The translations under genes were made by a program, and so were the position numbers. Under the pieces are notes generated by a model, which had not been told where the DNA came from, did not search any database, and saw only the letters and a list, made by a program, of their open reading frames with translations. From positions 229,160-293,159 of the forward strand of contig NZ_JACJTQ010000002.1 in the NCBI RefSeq assembly GCF_014698735.1: a DNA stretch of 64,000 nt. Reading direction: 5' to 3'. Source of the stretch: Anabaena catenula FACHB-362 (GTDB lineage: Bacteria; Cyanobacteriota; Cyanobacteriia; Cyanobacteriales; Nostocaceae). Shown here in pieces: positions 8,369 to 17,209 of the stretch; the first letter of the stretch is position 1; each line of letters starts with the position of its first letter.

Positions 8369-11062
8369 TTATCGAGGATAATGCTGGGCTAAAAATTCTC
8401 TTGCTTCTGCTTTATCCTTAATTAAACCATCCAGAGTAGCAGTCAATAAATCATCAAGAATTTGCTTATATTCTGGACTAGGTTTATAACCTAATTCTTT
8501 TAAATCATTTCCAGTTAATAGCGGCTGTACATTTGCCCATATTGTTAAATATTGCCAAATCTTTCTTCTAATGTTTCGGGAACTTTGTAAAGCAATTAAG
8601 ATTAAAGTTGGTAAATCATGCTTTCTGAGTAAATCTACAGTTTGACTGGGATGATCGAAGGTAGGTAATAATGTGTTTATCTCTGCTTGAGTGTGGGATA
8701 AATTCTTTAATCTGGCAATACTATCATCAGCTAATTGCAGATTTTTGGCTACCTTTGCTCGATATTCTGGTTTTAAATAACTGATTAAAGCTTCTAGACG
8801 AATTTGCCAATTGCTTAAGGTTTTTTTTCTGTCAAATCTCCCTAAACAGCGTTCTAATAAATTTAATTGTCGGCAGAGTTCTGAATCTAATTTTAGGGTA
8901 GGATGGATACACTGCAAAGCACCTAAATTATCCAGCAATTTTAAAGCTGATTGCCAATAAGGTGCTAATAAGATATATTTTAATTCTGTTTTGAGACGAG
9001 TTTGTAAAGCAGGTGTTTTGCTATTTTCTTGGGAAGTGCGGTCATATACTCCGCTATTTATGGCATAATGAATATATTCCTCAGTGCGCTTTTCAATTTC
9101 AAATCCAAACCGCACAGCAAAACGGACACCGCGATAAATTCGAGTAGGATCTTCAATAAAGCTATTAGCGTGTAAAATCCGAATTTGCTTGGCTTGTAAA
9201 TCTAAGAAACCACCAAAAAAATCAAGTAATTCTCCAGCACGAGGAGAAGTTAACCGTAATGCCATAGCATTAATAGTAAAATCCCGTCGATATAAATCTT
9301 GACGAATTGAACTCGCTTCAACTTCTGGATTGGCTGCTGGATAAGGATAAAATTCAGTTCTAGAAGTGGCAATATCTACCCATAATGAATCTAATTCTGG
9401 GTCTTTGTGCCATAATAAGGCGGCAGTTTGAAATGCACCATGAATTTCTAAACGGGCATTTTTATAAATTTCCTGGAGTGCTTTTGCTAATTCTACACCT
9501 GCACCCACAGATGCTGTTTTATGAAAACCATCAACTACTAAATCAATATCATTAATCATTAAAGTGCCGGTTTCAGTTTCTGCTAATAGCAAATCCCGCA
9601 CTGCACCACCTACTAAATAAAGATGCCAACCGCGTTTTTCTGCTTCTTGAGATGCGGTGGTAAGTAGTTGCCAAAGTTGAGGATTTAATTTATTTTGCAA
9701 TTGTGGCAAATTAATATTAATTTCACCATCTTTTTGTATTTCTCCATCAAATGTATCGGCTTGATGTAATTCCCTTAAAACATCGGTGCGGGTGACAATA
9801 CCAACGAGATTTTCCGTTTCTAATACTGGTAAACGTCCAATATCATAAGTCACCATTAAGGACTCAATTTGTGGCAAAGTGGTATCTGGGGTGATTGTCT
9901 TTAAATTGGTTGTCATGTAGCCTTTAACTGGTGCATGACTAAAGCCGTGATGTAAGGCTATATCTAAATCACGTCGTGAAATTATACCAACTAATTGGCC
10001 TTGGGGATTGACGACAGATAAACCTGAATGGCCGTAACGTAGTAAAATGCGTTGTGCTTCGGCTATTGTGGTTTCTGGTCGAATGGTGCGGACTGGGGAA
10101 GACATTAAATCCCTAGCTGTAGGGGGATGGGGAATTTGGGCTTTTAACCCATCTAGGAGTTGCTGCAAGATTGGCTGTGAGTCTTGTGTGCGAAGATTCA
10201 AGGAAGCGGCTTGAGAATGTCCACCACCGTCAAATACTTGAAAGAGAAGATTCAGATTTGTACCGGAAATGTGCGATCGCCCAATCACAGTTAATCGCCA
10301 TTCATCATCACCTAAAGCATATTCATTTGCCAATAATATGGCATCAATTTCTGTTAATTCGACCAGTTCTGTAGCCAAACTTGATAACCCTGGCACAAAA
10401 CCATCTGTTTTTAATATCACCCAACCAATCGTATATCCCCTGAGACAAATATACTCTAAAGTTTCCAAAGCCTGACTTAATAATTGTTGCAATTGTGGCG
10501 ATAAACCGGGATCACGATAGGTGGAAATTACTGATAAACTCGCTCCCTGTGCCATCAACCAAGCCAACGCTAAAGCATCTCTGGGTGTAGATTGGTCATA
10601 AGTTAACGAACCTGTATCGACATGAATACCCAAAGCCATGACAGTTGCTTGGGCAGAAGTTAAAGAAATATGACGTTTTTGTAATTCTTCCACCATTAAG
10701 GTTGTCGTAGCTCCCACCCGGTCAAGATACAATTGTGTGGCAGGAATATCACTATCTTGTCCGAGATGATGGTCATAAACTACAACTTCTTGGATATTGG
10801 GTAAATCGAACCATTCAGCAGCTTTACCCAAGCGATCGCGCTGTTGAGTATCCACAACCGTTAAAGAGCGAATCTTTTCTGGATTTACCGAACGTCTTTC
10901 AATCAGCGCATACTCATCCCGATGTAACGCTAAAAAGTCACGCACAGGCGGATGCGCTCCCCCAGTTAGCACAATCTTACTCCCTGGTAGCAGACAAGTT
11001 AAGCCTACAGCCGCCCCCAAAGCGTCAAAATCAGCAGTTGTGTGACAAAGAATTAAATCCAT
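8369..11062 (-). CDS. DHH-CBS-tRNA nucleotidyltransferase fusion (CCA- or A-adding type)
   Basis: This 897-residue fusion begins with a DHH phosphoesterase domain (DFDALGAAVG at the N-terminus, then VVVYDHHLGQDSD), continues with a DHHA1-like part and two CBS domains (about 320-440), and ends with a class II tRNA nucleotidyltransferase (YLVGGAVRDLLL and NDIDLVVDG, about 480 onward) plus its RNA-binding region. The last part would add C or A residues to tRNA 3' ends. Some bacteria, including Synechocystis and Aquifex, split CC- and A-adding between two enzymes, and the fused form may do only one of these steps. The start at 11062 (MDLILCHTTADFDA) is preferred; an upstream in-frame ATG would translate the heptamer repeats at 11116-11252 and is surely artefactual. 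The CBS pair suggests adenine-nucleotide control. Confidence 0.88.
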   Translation of the reverse strand: MDLILCHTTADFDALGAAVGLTCLLPGSKIVLTGGAHPPVRDFLALHRDEYALIERRSVNPEKIRSLTVVDTQQRDRLGKAAEWFDLPNIQEVVVYDHHLGQDSDIPATQLYLDRVGATTTLMVEELQKRHISLTSAQATVMALGIHVDTGSLTYDQSTPRDALALAWLMAQGASLSVISTYRDPGLSPQLQQLLSQALETLEYICLRGYTIGWVILKTDGFVPGLSSLATELVELTEIDAILLANEYALGDDEWRLTVIGRSHISGTNLNLLFQVFDGGGHSQAASLNLRTQDSQPILQQLLDGLKAQIPHPPTARDLMSSPVRTIRPETTIAEAQRILLRYGHSGLSVVNPQGQLVGIISRRDLDIALHHGFSHAPVKGYMTTNLKTITPDTTLPQIESLMVTYDIGRLPVLETENLVGIVTRTDVLRELHQADTFDGEIQKDGEININLPQLQNKLNPQLWQLLTTASQEAEKRGWHLYLVGGAVRDLLLAETETGTLMINDIDLVVDGFHKTASVGAGVELAKALQEIYKNARLEIHGAFQTAALLWHKDPELDSLWVDIATSRTEFYPYPAANPEVEASSIRQDLYRRDFTINAMALRLTSPRAGELLDFFGGFLDLQAKQIRILHANSFIEDPTRIYRGVRFAVRFGFEIEKRTEEYIHYAINSGVYDRTSQENSKTPALQTRLKTELKYILLAPYWQSALKLLDNLGALQCIHPTLKLDSELCRQLNLLERCLGRFDRKKTLSNWQIRLEALISYLKPEYRAKVAKNLQLADDSIARLKNLSHTQAEINTLLPTFDHPSQTVDLLRKHDLPTLILIALQSSRNIRRKIWQYLTIWANVQPLLTGNDLKELGYKPSPEYKQILDDLLTATLDGLIKDKAEAREFLAQHYPR

Positions 11063-11401
11063 AGGGAATAGGTGACAGGTAACAGTAAAGAGAGCAGAGG
11101 GGGAGGGTACAGCGCGCAGGGAGCAGGGAGCAGGGAGCAGGGAGCAGGGAGCAGAATTATCTATAACCTCTTCCCCATAACCAATGACCAATGACCAATG
11201 ACCAATGACCAATGACCAATGACCAATGACTAATGACTAATGACTAATGACAATTGATCATCTGTTACAAACCGGACGTAAAATATTAATGGTTCAGAAG
11301 ACCAAGTGAGTTCACAGGGGTCACTGAACAACCCAGTCTGTCCATCATACAGCGACAGTCTTGGGACAATTTACGATATCGCTGTGTTGGGAAAAGTAAA
11401 A
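11063..11401. repeat. Composite heptamer repeat block, copy 1
   Basis: This 339-bp gap holds a tandem GGAGCAG array (about 11116-11154), a spacer GAATTATCTATAACCTCTTC, and a tandem ACCAATG array that drifts to ACTAATG (about 11180-11252). The same composite order recurs at 12346-12541. Short tandemly repeated heptamers of this kind are characteristic of heterocystous cyanobacteria. The remaining 150 bp leads into psbZ and shows no gene. Confidence 0.85.
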
Positions 11402-11590
11402 ATGACCTTAGTATTCCAATTTGCTTTAGTATCTCTAGTTCTAATGTCTTTTGTCTTGGTGATTGGCGTTCCTGTCGCTTATGCAACCCCTCAAAATTGG
11501 GTTGAATCGAAAAAGCTGCTGTGGGTTGGTTCTGGAATTTGGACTGTTTTAGTGGTTTTAGTTGGGATATTAAACTTTTTTGTGGTGTAG
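11402..11590 (+). CDS. psbZ: Photosystem II protein PsbZ
   Basis: The 62-residue protein matches PsbZ (Ycf9). It is two transmembrane helices joined by a short loop, with the family-like segments [13 protein letters not shown] and [10 protein letters not shown]. PsbZ sits at the edge of the PSII core and supports antenna interaction and, in cyanobacteria, organisation of peripheral subunits. The ATG at 11402 gives the standard family length; an upstream in-frame ATG at 11306 would add a non-membrane extension that no relative has. ribH follows in the same direction about 200 bp later, across a long inverted repeat, so the two are probably separate transcripts. Confidence 0.95.
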   Translation: MTLVFQFALVSLVLMSFVLVIGVPVAYATPQNWVESKKLLWVGSGIWTVLVVLVGILNFFVV

Positions 11591-11630
11591 ACGACGGCTA
11601 CAAACAGTCACAAGCACATAACATAAAAAT

Positions 11631-11733
11631 TTAGAGGAGCAGAAAAGCTAAGGTAACAAGGTCAAAGAAGAAAAAGAGAGATTTTCTTTTTCCTGATGAC
11701 TTTTTCCTGAACTTGCTTTCCTGCTCCTCTATA
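11631..11733 (+). terminator. Long inverted repeat between psbZ and ribH
   Basis: TAGAGGAGCAGAAAAGC (about 11631-11648) is nearly the reverse complement of GCTTTCCTGCTCCTCTA (about 11716-11732). The inner loop holds a further imperfect pairing of GAAAAAGA with TCTTTTTC. It follows psbZ and probably ends or stabilises its transcript. No clean terminal T-run is present, so the terminator call is tentative. Confidence 0.4.
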
Positions 11734-11788
11734 TTGACGGCAGAAAAGTGTATTGGCTAAGAATTTATAGTTAATTTAAGAGGCAGTC

Positions 11789-12346
11789 ATGGCAGTTTTT
11801 GAGGGAAATTTTACTCAAACAGAGCCTTTGCGGTTTGCAATGGTGATTGGTCGATTCAATGACTTAGTTACTCTCAAACTTGTAGAAGGATGTCAAGATT
11901 GTCTAAAACGTCATGGTATAAATCCCGATCCTCAAGGCAATCAAGTAGACTATGTTTGGGTTCCAGGCAGTTTTGAAGTTCCTACCGTCGCTCGGCAGTT
12001 AGCACTCTCCCATCGTTATGATGCCATAATTTGCCTGGGTGCGGTGATTAAAGGACAAACGCCCCATTTTGATTATGTATCATCTGAAGTAGCGAAGGGT
12101 ATTGCTGCTGCCAGCTTTCAAACAGGCGTACCCGTGATTTTTGGCATTTTGACAACGGACACGATGCAACAGGCATTAGAGCGAGCCGGAATTAAAAGTA
12201 ATCATGGCTGGGATTATGCCATGAATGCCATAGAAATGGCCAGCCTGATGCGTAATTTACGCTCTAGCCTAGCAGAACCTTATGCTCGGAATGCTCAAAC
12301 CCTTCCAGCTGCAATCCAAAATCCCGTGGAGTCAGAGGTGGTTTAG
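11789..12346 (+). CDS. ribH: 6,7-dimethyl-8-ribityllumazine synthase
   Basis: RibH catalyses the penultimate step of riboflavin synthesis, joining a ribityl-aminouracil with dihydroxybutanone phosphate, and it assembles into pentamers or icosahedral shells. The family signatures are clear: the N-terminal strand VIGRFND, then VPGSFEVP for substrate binding, [16 protein letters not shown] with the catalytic His, and [15 protein letters not shown]. At 185 residues it is slightly longer than the typical 155-165; the extra residues form a variable C-terminal tail that ends at the edge of the next heptamer repeat block. Other rib genes are not nearby, as is usual in cyanobacteria. Confidence 0.95.
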   Translation: MAVFEGNFTQTEPLRFAMVIGRFNDLVTLKLVEGCQDCLKRHGINPDPQGNQVDYVWVPGSFEVPTVARQLALSHRYDAIICLGAVIKGQTPHFDYVSSEVAKGIAAASFQTGVPVIFGILTTDTMQQALERAGIKSNHGWDYAMNAIEMASLMRNLRSSLAEPYARNAQTLPAAIQNPVESEVV

Positions 12347-12541
12347 GGAGCAGGGGGCAGGGGGCAGGGAGCAGGGAGCAGGGGGCAGAATTATCTATAA
12401 CCTCTTCCCCATAACCAATGACCAATGACCAATGACCAATGACCAATGACCAATGACCAATGACCAATGACCAATGACCAATGACCAATGACTAATGACC
12501 AATGACTAATGACCAATGACCAATGACCAATGACCAATGAC
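12346..12541. repeat. Composite heptamer repeat block, copy 2
   Basis: The block starts at the ribH stop with GGAGCAG/GGGGCAG units, passes through the spacer GAATTATCTATAACCTCTTC, and continues as more than fifteen ACCAATG units with a few ACTAATG variants. Order and spacer match the block at 11116-11252, so one block was probably copied from the other. With copy 1 it brackets psbZ and ribH as direct repeats. Confidence 0.9.
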
Positions 12542-12562
12542 CAAAAAACATAAATTTAGGGG

Positions 12563-12591
12563 TTGACAAACCAGGAGAAATCTGAGATAGT
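12563..12591 (+). promoter_or_regulatory. Likely sigma-70-type promoter of tRNA-Gly
   Basis: A perfect -35 hexamer TTGACA (12563-12568) is followed after 17 bp by GATAGT (12586-12591), a weak match to TATAAT. The tRNA begins about 19 bp downstream of the -10 hexamer. The position and spacing support a real promoter, although the -10 match is only fair. Confidence 0.5.
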
Positions 12592-12609
12592 TATATTAAT
12601 GTGAAAGTT

Positions 12610-12681
12610 GCGGGTATAGCTCAGTGGTAGAGCGCAACCTTGCCAAGGTTGATGTCGCGCGTTCGAATCGCGTTACCCGCT
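12610..12681 (+). tRNA. trnG-GCC: tRNA-Gly (anticodon GCC)
   Basis: The sequence folds as a complete cloverleaf. The acceptor arms are GCGGGTA and TACCCGC, the D-loop contains AGCTCAGTGGTAGAGC, the anticodon stem is CAACC/GGTTG around loop TTGCCAA, and the T-loop is GTTCGAATC. Anticodon GCC reads GGC and GGU glycine codons. The terminal CCA is not encoded, so it must be added by an enzyme such as the nucleotidyltransferase encoded at 8369-11062. Confidence 0.97.
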
Positions 12682-13102
12682 TTTCAGTTAATATCAAAAG
12701 GCTCAGATTACTAAATCCCTGATTACACCTGTTTATGTAAGAACAAAGGCAAAGGGCAAGTTGAATCTGAGCTATTATGCCGTAATGCAGCATTTATCAA
12801 CCTTACGCAAAATTCAGGGTAGCGGAATTTTTTCCGGCTAAGTATTTTGTCAATTTGAAAATGGCAACTACAATGCAGCCAGAAATATACTAGAAATAGT
12901 GATGACTGTGGCGATATCCGCCATGACTAAAACTGCTGAAAGCAGCGTTTAAAAAGTGTGAAGTTTTCTTCCTGGTAGCAACTGGTGTTGAAGAATTCCG
13001 CTGGCTGAAGCTGACTTTTAGAAATAGTAGTCCAAGAATTACTTCTTGGAGTCACCAGCTAGAACAGTTAAGAAAAACACGCTCAAGTTATTGATATCGC
13101 TT

Positions 13103-13510
13103 GTGCCATCTCAAAAACCTGAAAAAATAGACTTAAATACGGAATATATTTGTCCTTGCCGTCGCCGTGGGCAATTAATCCCGATTACGCTAACAGAAGC
13201 ATTTGGATGCGATCGCTGTCAGAAAATTTTTGTTGTGGAAGATCATGGTCAAGTGCTAGAACTACTTTCCCCCACCTATTCGTATAAGCGAGCTTGGCGC
13301 TGGACGGGAAATAGTTGGTGTGTTATCCAACCCCGATGGGGAGAAAATTATCGGCCGATAGCGCTAGGCATGATTTTCGTGTTAGTGATTATAGGGCTAC
13401 CATTAGCACTGCGATTAGCCAATGCTTCAAGCATTCTTGTTTGGGCAATAGTAGCACTGCTGTTGGCTATCCCGCCAGCAATCATGGTCTGGCTTACCTA
13501 CAGACGTTAA
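13103..13510 (+). CDS. Membrane protein with an N-terminal zinc-ribbon-like motif
   Basis: This small protein of about 135 residues carries two CxxC-like pairs, YICPCRRRGQ and FGCDRCQK, which could bind zinc. A middle soluble part follows, then two transmembrane helices (about 90-110 and 113-132). I recognise it only as a conserved cyanobacterial protein of unknown function. The open frame extends back to a TTG at 13046, but that start overlaps a hairpin, so the GTG at 13103 just before PSQKPEKIDLN seems better; the start remains uncertain. The ProA-like gene begins four bases after its stop, so the two are very likely one operon. Confidence 0.7.
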   Translation: MPSQKPEKIDLNTEYICPCRRRGQLIPITLTEAFGCDRCQKIFVVEDHGQVLELLSPTYSYKRAWRWTGNSWCVIQPRWGENYRPIALGMIFVLVIIGLPLALRLANASSILVWAIVALLLAIPPAIMVWLTYRR

Positions 13511-13514
13511 CTCA

Positions 13515-14780
13515 ATGACCGTTGAAGTTTTTGATGATTTTTCTGAACCTGTAAAGAGTGCTAAACGCGCTTATCAAGCTTCCCTGAAGTTAGGTATCAC
13601 AAAGGGAGTAGATCGGAGTCGCGCTGTGCTGGCAATGGCAAAAGCGCTAAAACGTTCATTTGACGACATTCTAGAAGCCAATACATTGGATCTAGAAGCC
13701 AGTCGAGAAATGGCGGTATCAGAGTTGATTTTAGATTGGTTGAAGCTAACTCCCTCAAGGTTAGAGAATACAGTGGAAATTCTCCAACGGTTGGGGGAAT
13801 TATCAGATCCATTGCGACGGGTGAGAACTGCCGATTATCAACAGGAAGATTCTCAGAGTTATACCCAGTTGATGCCTTTGGGCGTGATTGGATTTATTTA
13901 TGAGGCTTTTCCTGATTTGGGTGCGATCGCAGCTGGTTTTTGTATTAAAACTGGTAATAGTTTGATTCTCAAAGGCAGTACGGAAGCTAGTCATTCTAAC
14001 GCAGCGATCGCAGAAGTACTGCAAAATGCTATTACTGAAGTCGGTTTACCAGCCGGTTGTATAGAACTGGTTACAGCCGAACATGGTGCTTCAATTCGAG
14101 ATTTAGTGACTCAAGACCAGTATTTAAGTTTAGTCATTCCCTATGGACGTTCTAGCTTAATTCAGCAGGTGGTAAGACAAGCAACTTGTCCTGTTTTAAA
14201 GTCAGCGATGGGTAATTGTTACCTGTACTGGTCGCTCAATAGTAGCTTGGAAATGGTGCGCTGGATGATTCTCGATAGTCATGAGAGTGAACCAGATCCG
14301 GTAAACGCCATTGAAAAGGTTCTCATTCATCGTCAAGCTTTACCATCTTCCTTGTCTGTGTTGTGGAATAGCTTAAAGGACAAAGGCTTTGAACTCAAAG
14401 CAGATGTGGAATTAGTAGAAGCTTTTCCTCAGTTGCAGTTAGCGAAAGATGGAGAATGGGGAACGCCGTATTTAACGAAAACAGTAGCTTTTAAATTGGT
14501 GGATAGCTTAGAAAATGCGATCGCTTGGATTAATCAATATAGCAGTGGTCATGCTGATTGCATTGTTACGGAATCTTACCAGGAAAGCCGGCAATTTGCT
14601 TTAGGAGTCAACAGCGCCTCTACCTATATCAATGCTTCCCCTCGGTTTTCCCGCAACTCTTCACGGGGAGATGCTGTATTTTTGGGAATGTCGAATCAAA
14701 AAGGACATCGCAGGGGATTTATTAGTTTGGAGACTTTGACGACTGTGAAGCATATTGTCCAGGGGAATGGACGGTTTTAG
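13515..14780 (+). CDS. ProA-like protein lacking the catalytic cysteine
   Basis: The 421-residue protein has the fold and length of gamma-glutamyl phosphate reductase (ProA), the NADPH-dependent enzyme of proline synthesis. Aligned motifs are SLILKGSTEASHSN, LVIPYGRSSLI, AMGNCYLYW, the HADCIVTE segment and the C-terminal SNQKGHRRGF. ProA has its nucleophilic cysteine in a CNxxETLL context, but here the matching segment reads DPVNAIEKVLIH, so the cysteine is replaced by valine by my alignment. The expected FTDGG loop is also changed (FSRNSSRGD). It is therefore likely a divergent paralogue, inactive as a reductase or with a changed role. Cyanobacteria often have a second ProA-like gene. It is coupled to the small membrane protein upstream. 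Confidence 0.85.
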   Translation: MTVEVFDDFSEPVKSAKRAYQASLKLGITKGVDRSRAVLAMAKALKRSFDDILEANTLDLEASREMAVSELILDWLKLTPSRLENTVEILQRLGELSDPLRRVRTADYQQEDSQSYTQLMPLGVIGFIYEAFPDLGAIAAGFCIKTGNSLILKGSTEASHSNAAIAEVLQNAITEVGLPAGCIELVTAEHGASIRDLVTQDQYLSLVIPYGRSSLIQQVVRQATCPVLKSAMGNCYLYWSLNSSLEMVRWMILDSHESEPDPVNAIEKVLIHRQALPSSLSVLWNSLKDKGFELKADVELVEAFPQLQLAKDGEWGTPYLTKTVAFKLVDSLENAIAWINQYSSGHADCIVTESYQESRQFALGVNSASTYINASPRFSRNSSRGDAVFLGMSNQKGHRRGFISLETLTTVKHIVQGNGRF

Positions 14781-15292
14781 GAGTTACAGCAGCGGTTAGC
14801 AGTTAGCAGTAAAAAGCACCTCAATTTGTAGCAGAATTGCCAAGCCGCTGCTTTTCCTCATGTGCCACTGGTGGCAGATATTGTTGAAGGTGGCAAAGCT
14901 CCCCCCCTTTTCTACCATAGAATGGCCAAATTTGGGTTTTAAAATTGTCTTTTTTCCCCTGACTACACTCATGGCTGTAACTGAAGTCATGAGTGTTTGT
15001 TTGCGTCACTTAAAAGAATAGGGAATTACTGATAATTTACCGGGTTTGATGAACTTTCAGGATTTTCAAGAACTCATGGATTTTCCGCAATATTTAGCGG
15101 TGGAAAAGCAGTATCAATTATGCTCTATCTCAGTATATTGAGTATAAAGAGCGTAAACAAGTGATGTTGCAAGAGAAAGAAGAAACGATCTCTCATACTG
15201 AAGCAGTGTATGTAGTATAATTTTATGATGGATCTTTAAAGCCTCACTTCCCTAATCGAAATTCATTATTTAAGATAATTCAAAAAAAACTT
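14781..15292. other. Gene-poor stretch with hairpin and decayed frame
   Basis: Between the ProA-like gene and the DUF262 gene I see a 9-bp-stem hairpin (14965-14996, ACACTCATG with CATGAGTGT, followed by TTGTTTG) that could be a weak terminator. There is also a broken small reading frame, listed separately. Nothing else is recognisable. Confidence 0.5.
15049..15220 (+). pseudogene. Frameshifted small reading frame
   Basis: From the ATG at 15049 the frame reads MNFQDFQELMDFPQYLAVEK, then meets a stop. Shifting frame near 15120 continues with ALSQYIEYKERKQVMLQEKE to a TAA at 15218-15220. Both parts have protein-like composition, and together they would encode about 57 residues. This looks like a small gene broken by one indel, possibly a remnant linked to the nuclease gene downstream. 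I do not recognise its family, and it may be chance. Confidence 0.35.
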
Positions 15293-17092
15293 ATGTCTAC
15301 TATTCCTACTATTGAATCAAGAAACCTCAGTCTTTCAACAATCTTTCAGGATTTCTATATTGTCCCAGATTTTCAACGTGAATATGTCTGGCAAAAAGAT
15401 CAGGTTCAAAAATTACTTGAAGATTTATTTGAAGGATTAGGTCTAGACGAAGGAGATACAACTTTATCCGAGTATTTTTTAGGTTCGATTGTTGTATATC
15501 CAGATTCTACTGATGATAAACAAACTTTTCAATTAATAGATGGTCAACAAAGACTCACTACTATATATCTGATATTTTGTGTCATTAGAGATTCTATTAA
15601 AAAACTGGGTGATAATTCAAAAGCGATAGAAGGTTATTTACAAGGTACTACTCAAAGTACAGACACAGGCGAAGATATTGACAAACCTCGATTAAGTCTT
15701 CAATATGATAGCTTTGGGCAAAAAGTGATTAATGATTATATATTAGATGGACAAGAACCTGAGAAGTTATTACTACAATCTTCAGCGTCTGCTGATAATA
15801 TAGCGAAAGCATGGAAAGTGATTAAAAAATATTTTTCAGAGAATTTAGAAGAAGATATTAAATTATATAAAAAAGTTTCGACAGCTATCGCCAACCGAAC
15901 TAAATTAATTAGAATTGAAACCCCTAATTTAACAAATGCTTTAAAGGTTTTTGAAACAATTAATGAAAGAGGTATAGGATTAACTCCTGTTGATTTATTA
16001 AAAAATTACCTATTCATTCATACGGCGAAAGAACAGGCAAGAGACCGCCATTGGCAAGCTTTAACGAAAAAGTGGGAAGAACTTTTAAAATTACTATATG
16101 AAAATAAACAACAACCTTTACAATTTTTACGATATTATTTGATGTCTCATTACGAGGTTGACTTATCAAATAGTTTTCCAGAAGAAGAAATTTACGATTG
16201 GTTTCTTAAATATGGAGAACAACAAGGTATTCAAAGTAATCCCGTGAAATTTCTCGATGATCTTATTTTAGCTGCTGATCACTATTGTAAATTTAGTCAG
16301 GGAAAAAATATTGATGGATCAGATAATTTACATTTAAAAGCTATTGGTAAAATCCAAGGTAGAGTCAAAGCTCATTTACTATTATTGCTAGGAGGACATT
16401 TTTTAGAAAAAGCTATTTTTGAAAAACTATCATATTATATTGAAAACTTATTTTTTATTATTTCTATTACTAGAAAAACTAGGCGAAAAGACTTTAATAT
16501 TACTAGAGAATTTGCTATTTGGTCAAGGGAATTAAGATGTGTGAAAACTATTGAAAATCTAGATGATTTTGTTGATAAATATTTTATCCCTCAAATCACA
16601 GAATTGAAAGACGAATTTCAACAATCTGTAAGCCAAACTTCTGGATCAAATTTAGCGAAGTATCGGTTACGTTATTTATTAGCTAAAATAACTCAATATG
16701 TTGAAAAAGAAGCCTTCGGTCACTCTGAATCTCTAGATTTTTACTTAGATAAATCAATCACTATTGAACATATTTTACCTCAAGCTAAACAAGATTCTTA
16801 TTCTAGTAAACTCGGTAATTTGACTTTATTAGAAAAAACTATAAATAGTTCTATTTCTGATAAAAACTATCAAAATAAACTATTGGGATATCAACAATCG
16901 AAAATATTGATTACTCGTTCCTTGGCTGAAAAACCTCATGTTGGTAATAATACACAAATAAATCGTGCAATGGTTAATCTTGGCCTAATTCATTTTGGAA
17001 TGTGGGATTATGAAGCTATTAATAAACGTCAAGAAATTTTAGTTAATATCGCTATGAAAGTTTGGGGACTAGACAGACTAGACATCTTTTAG
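15293..17092 (+). CDS. DUF262/DUF1524 nuclease, GmrSD-like
   Basis: The 599-residue protein has the two-part design of GmrSD-type (type IV) restriction enzymes. The N-terminal DUF262 domain shows VPDFQREYVWQ and the nucleotide-binding-like LIDGQQRLTT (about residues 23-95). The C-terminal DUF1524 domain shows SITIEHILPQ, LGNLTLLEKTINSSISDKNY and a following Lys, an HNH-like nuclease signature. In the founding enzyme the two domains cut DNA with modified, sugar-bearing bases; many relatives are single chains and are counted as phage defence. No methyltransferase or other restriction gene is adjacent, which fits a stand-alone type IV enzyme. It is more AT-rich than its neighbours and flanked by a broken frame and a palindrome, which hints at acquisition by transfer. 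Confidence 0.87.
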   Translation: MSTIPTIESRNLSLSTIFQDFYIVPDFQREYVWQKDQVQKLLEDLFEGLGLDEGDTTLSEYFLGSIVVYPDSTDDKQTFQLIDGQQRLTTIYLIFCVIRDSIKKLGDNSKAIEGYLQGTTQSTDTGEDIDKPRLSLQYDSFGQKVINDYILDGQEPEKLLLQSSASADNIAKAWKVIKKYFSENLEEDIKLYKKVSTAIANRTKLIRIETPNLTNALKVFETINERGIGLTPVDLLKNYLFIHTAKEQARDRHWQALTKKWEELLKLLYENKQQPLQFLRYYLMSHYEVDLSNSFPEEEIYDWFLKYGEQQGIQSNPVKFLDDLILAADHYCKFSQGKNIDGSDNLHLKAIGKIQGRVKAHLLLLLGGHFLEKAIFEKLSYYIENLFFIISITRKTRRKDFNITREFAIWSRELRCVKTIENLDDFVDKYFIPQITELKDEFQQSVSQTSGSNLAKYRLRYLLAKITQYVEKEAFGHSESLDFYLDKSITIEHILPQAKQDSYSSKLGNLTLLEKTINSSISDKNYQNKLLGYQQSKILITRSLAEKPHVGNNTQINRAMVNLGLIHFGMWDYEAINKRQEILVNIAMKVWGLDRLDIF

Positions 17093-17209
17093 ATGTGAAA
17101 ACTTCAAGTTGATATTAAGATGGAACATTTATCACCCATCAAATCTATTTCTTATATCAATATAAGAGACATCGACCTTTCTTTAAATATGCGTGATGTC
17201 AAAATCCTT

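Noticed and set aside
10735..11064. 109-residue plus-strand frame
   Set aside because: It is antisense to the DHH domain of a well-supported gene.
11063..11212. N-terminal 50-residue extension of the nucleotidyltransferase frame
   Set aside because: It translates the heptamer repeat block (giving VIGHWSLVIG-like peptide) and has no family counterpart; the ATG at 11062 begins the DHH domain.
12264..12488. Minus-strand frame rich in VIGHWSL repeats
   Set aside because: It is only the translation of the ACCAATG heptamer array.
12596..12793. Minus-strand frame over tRNA-Gly
   Set aside because: It is antisense to the tRNA and cannot be a gene.
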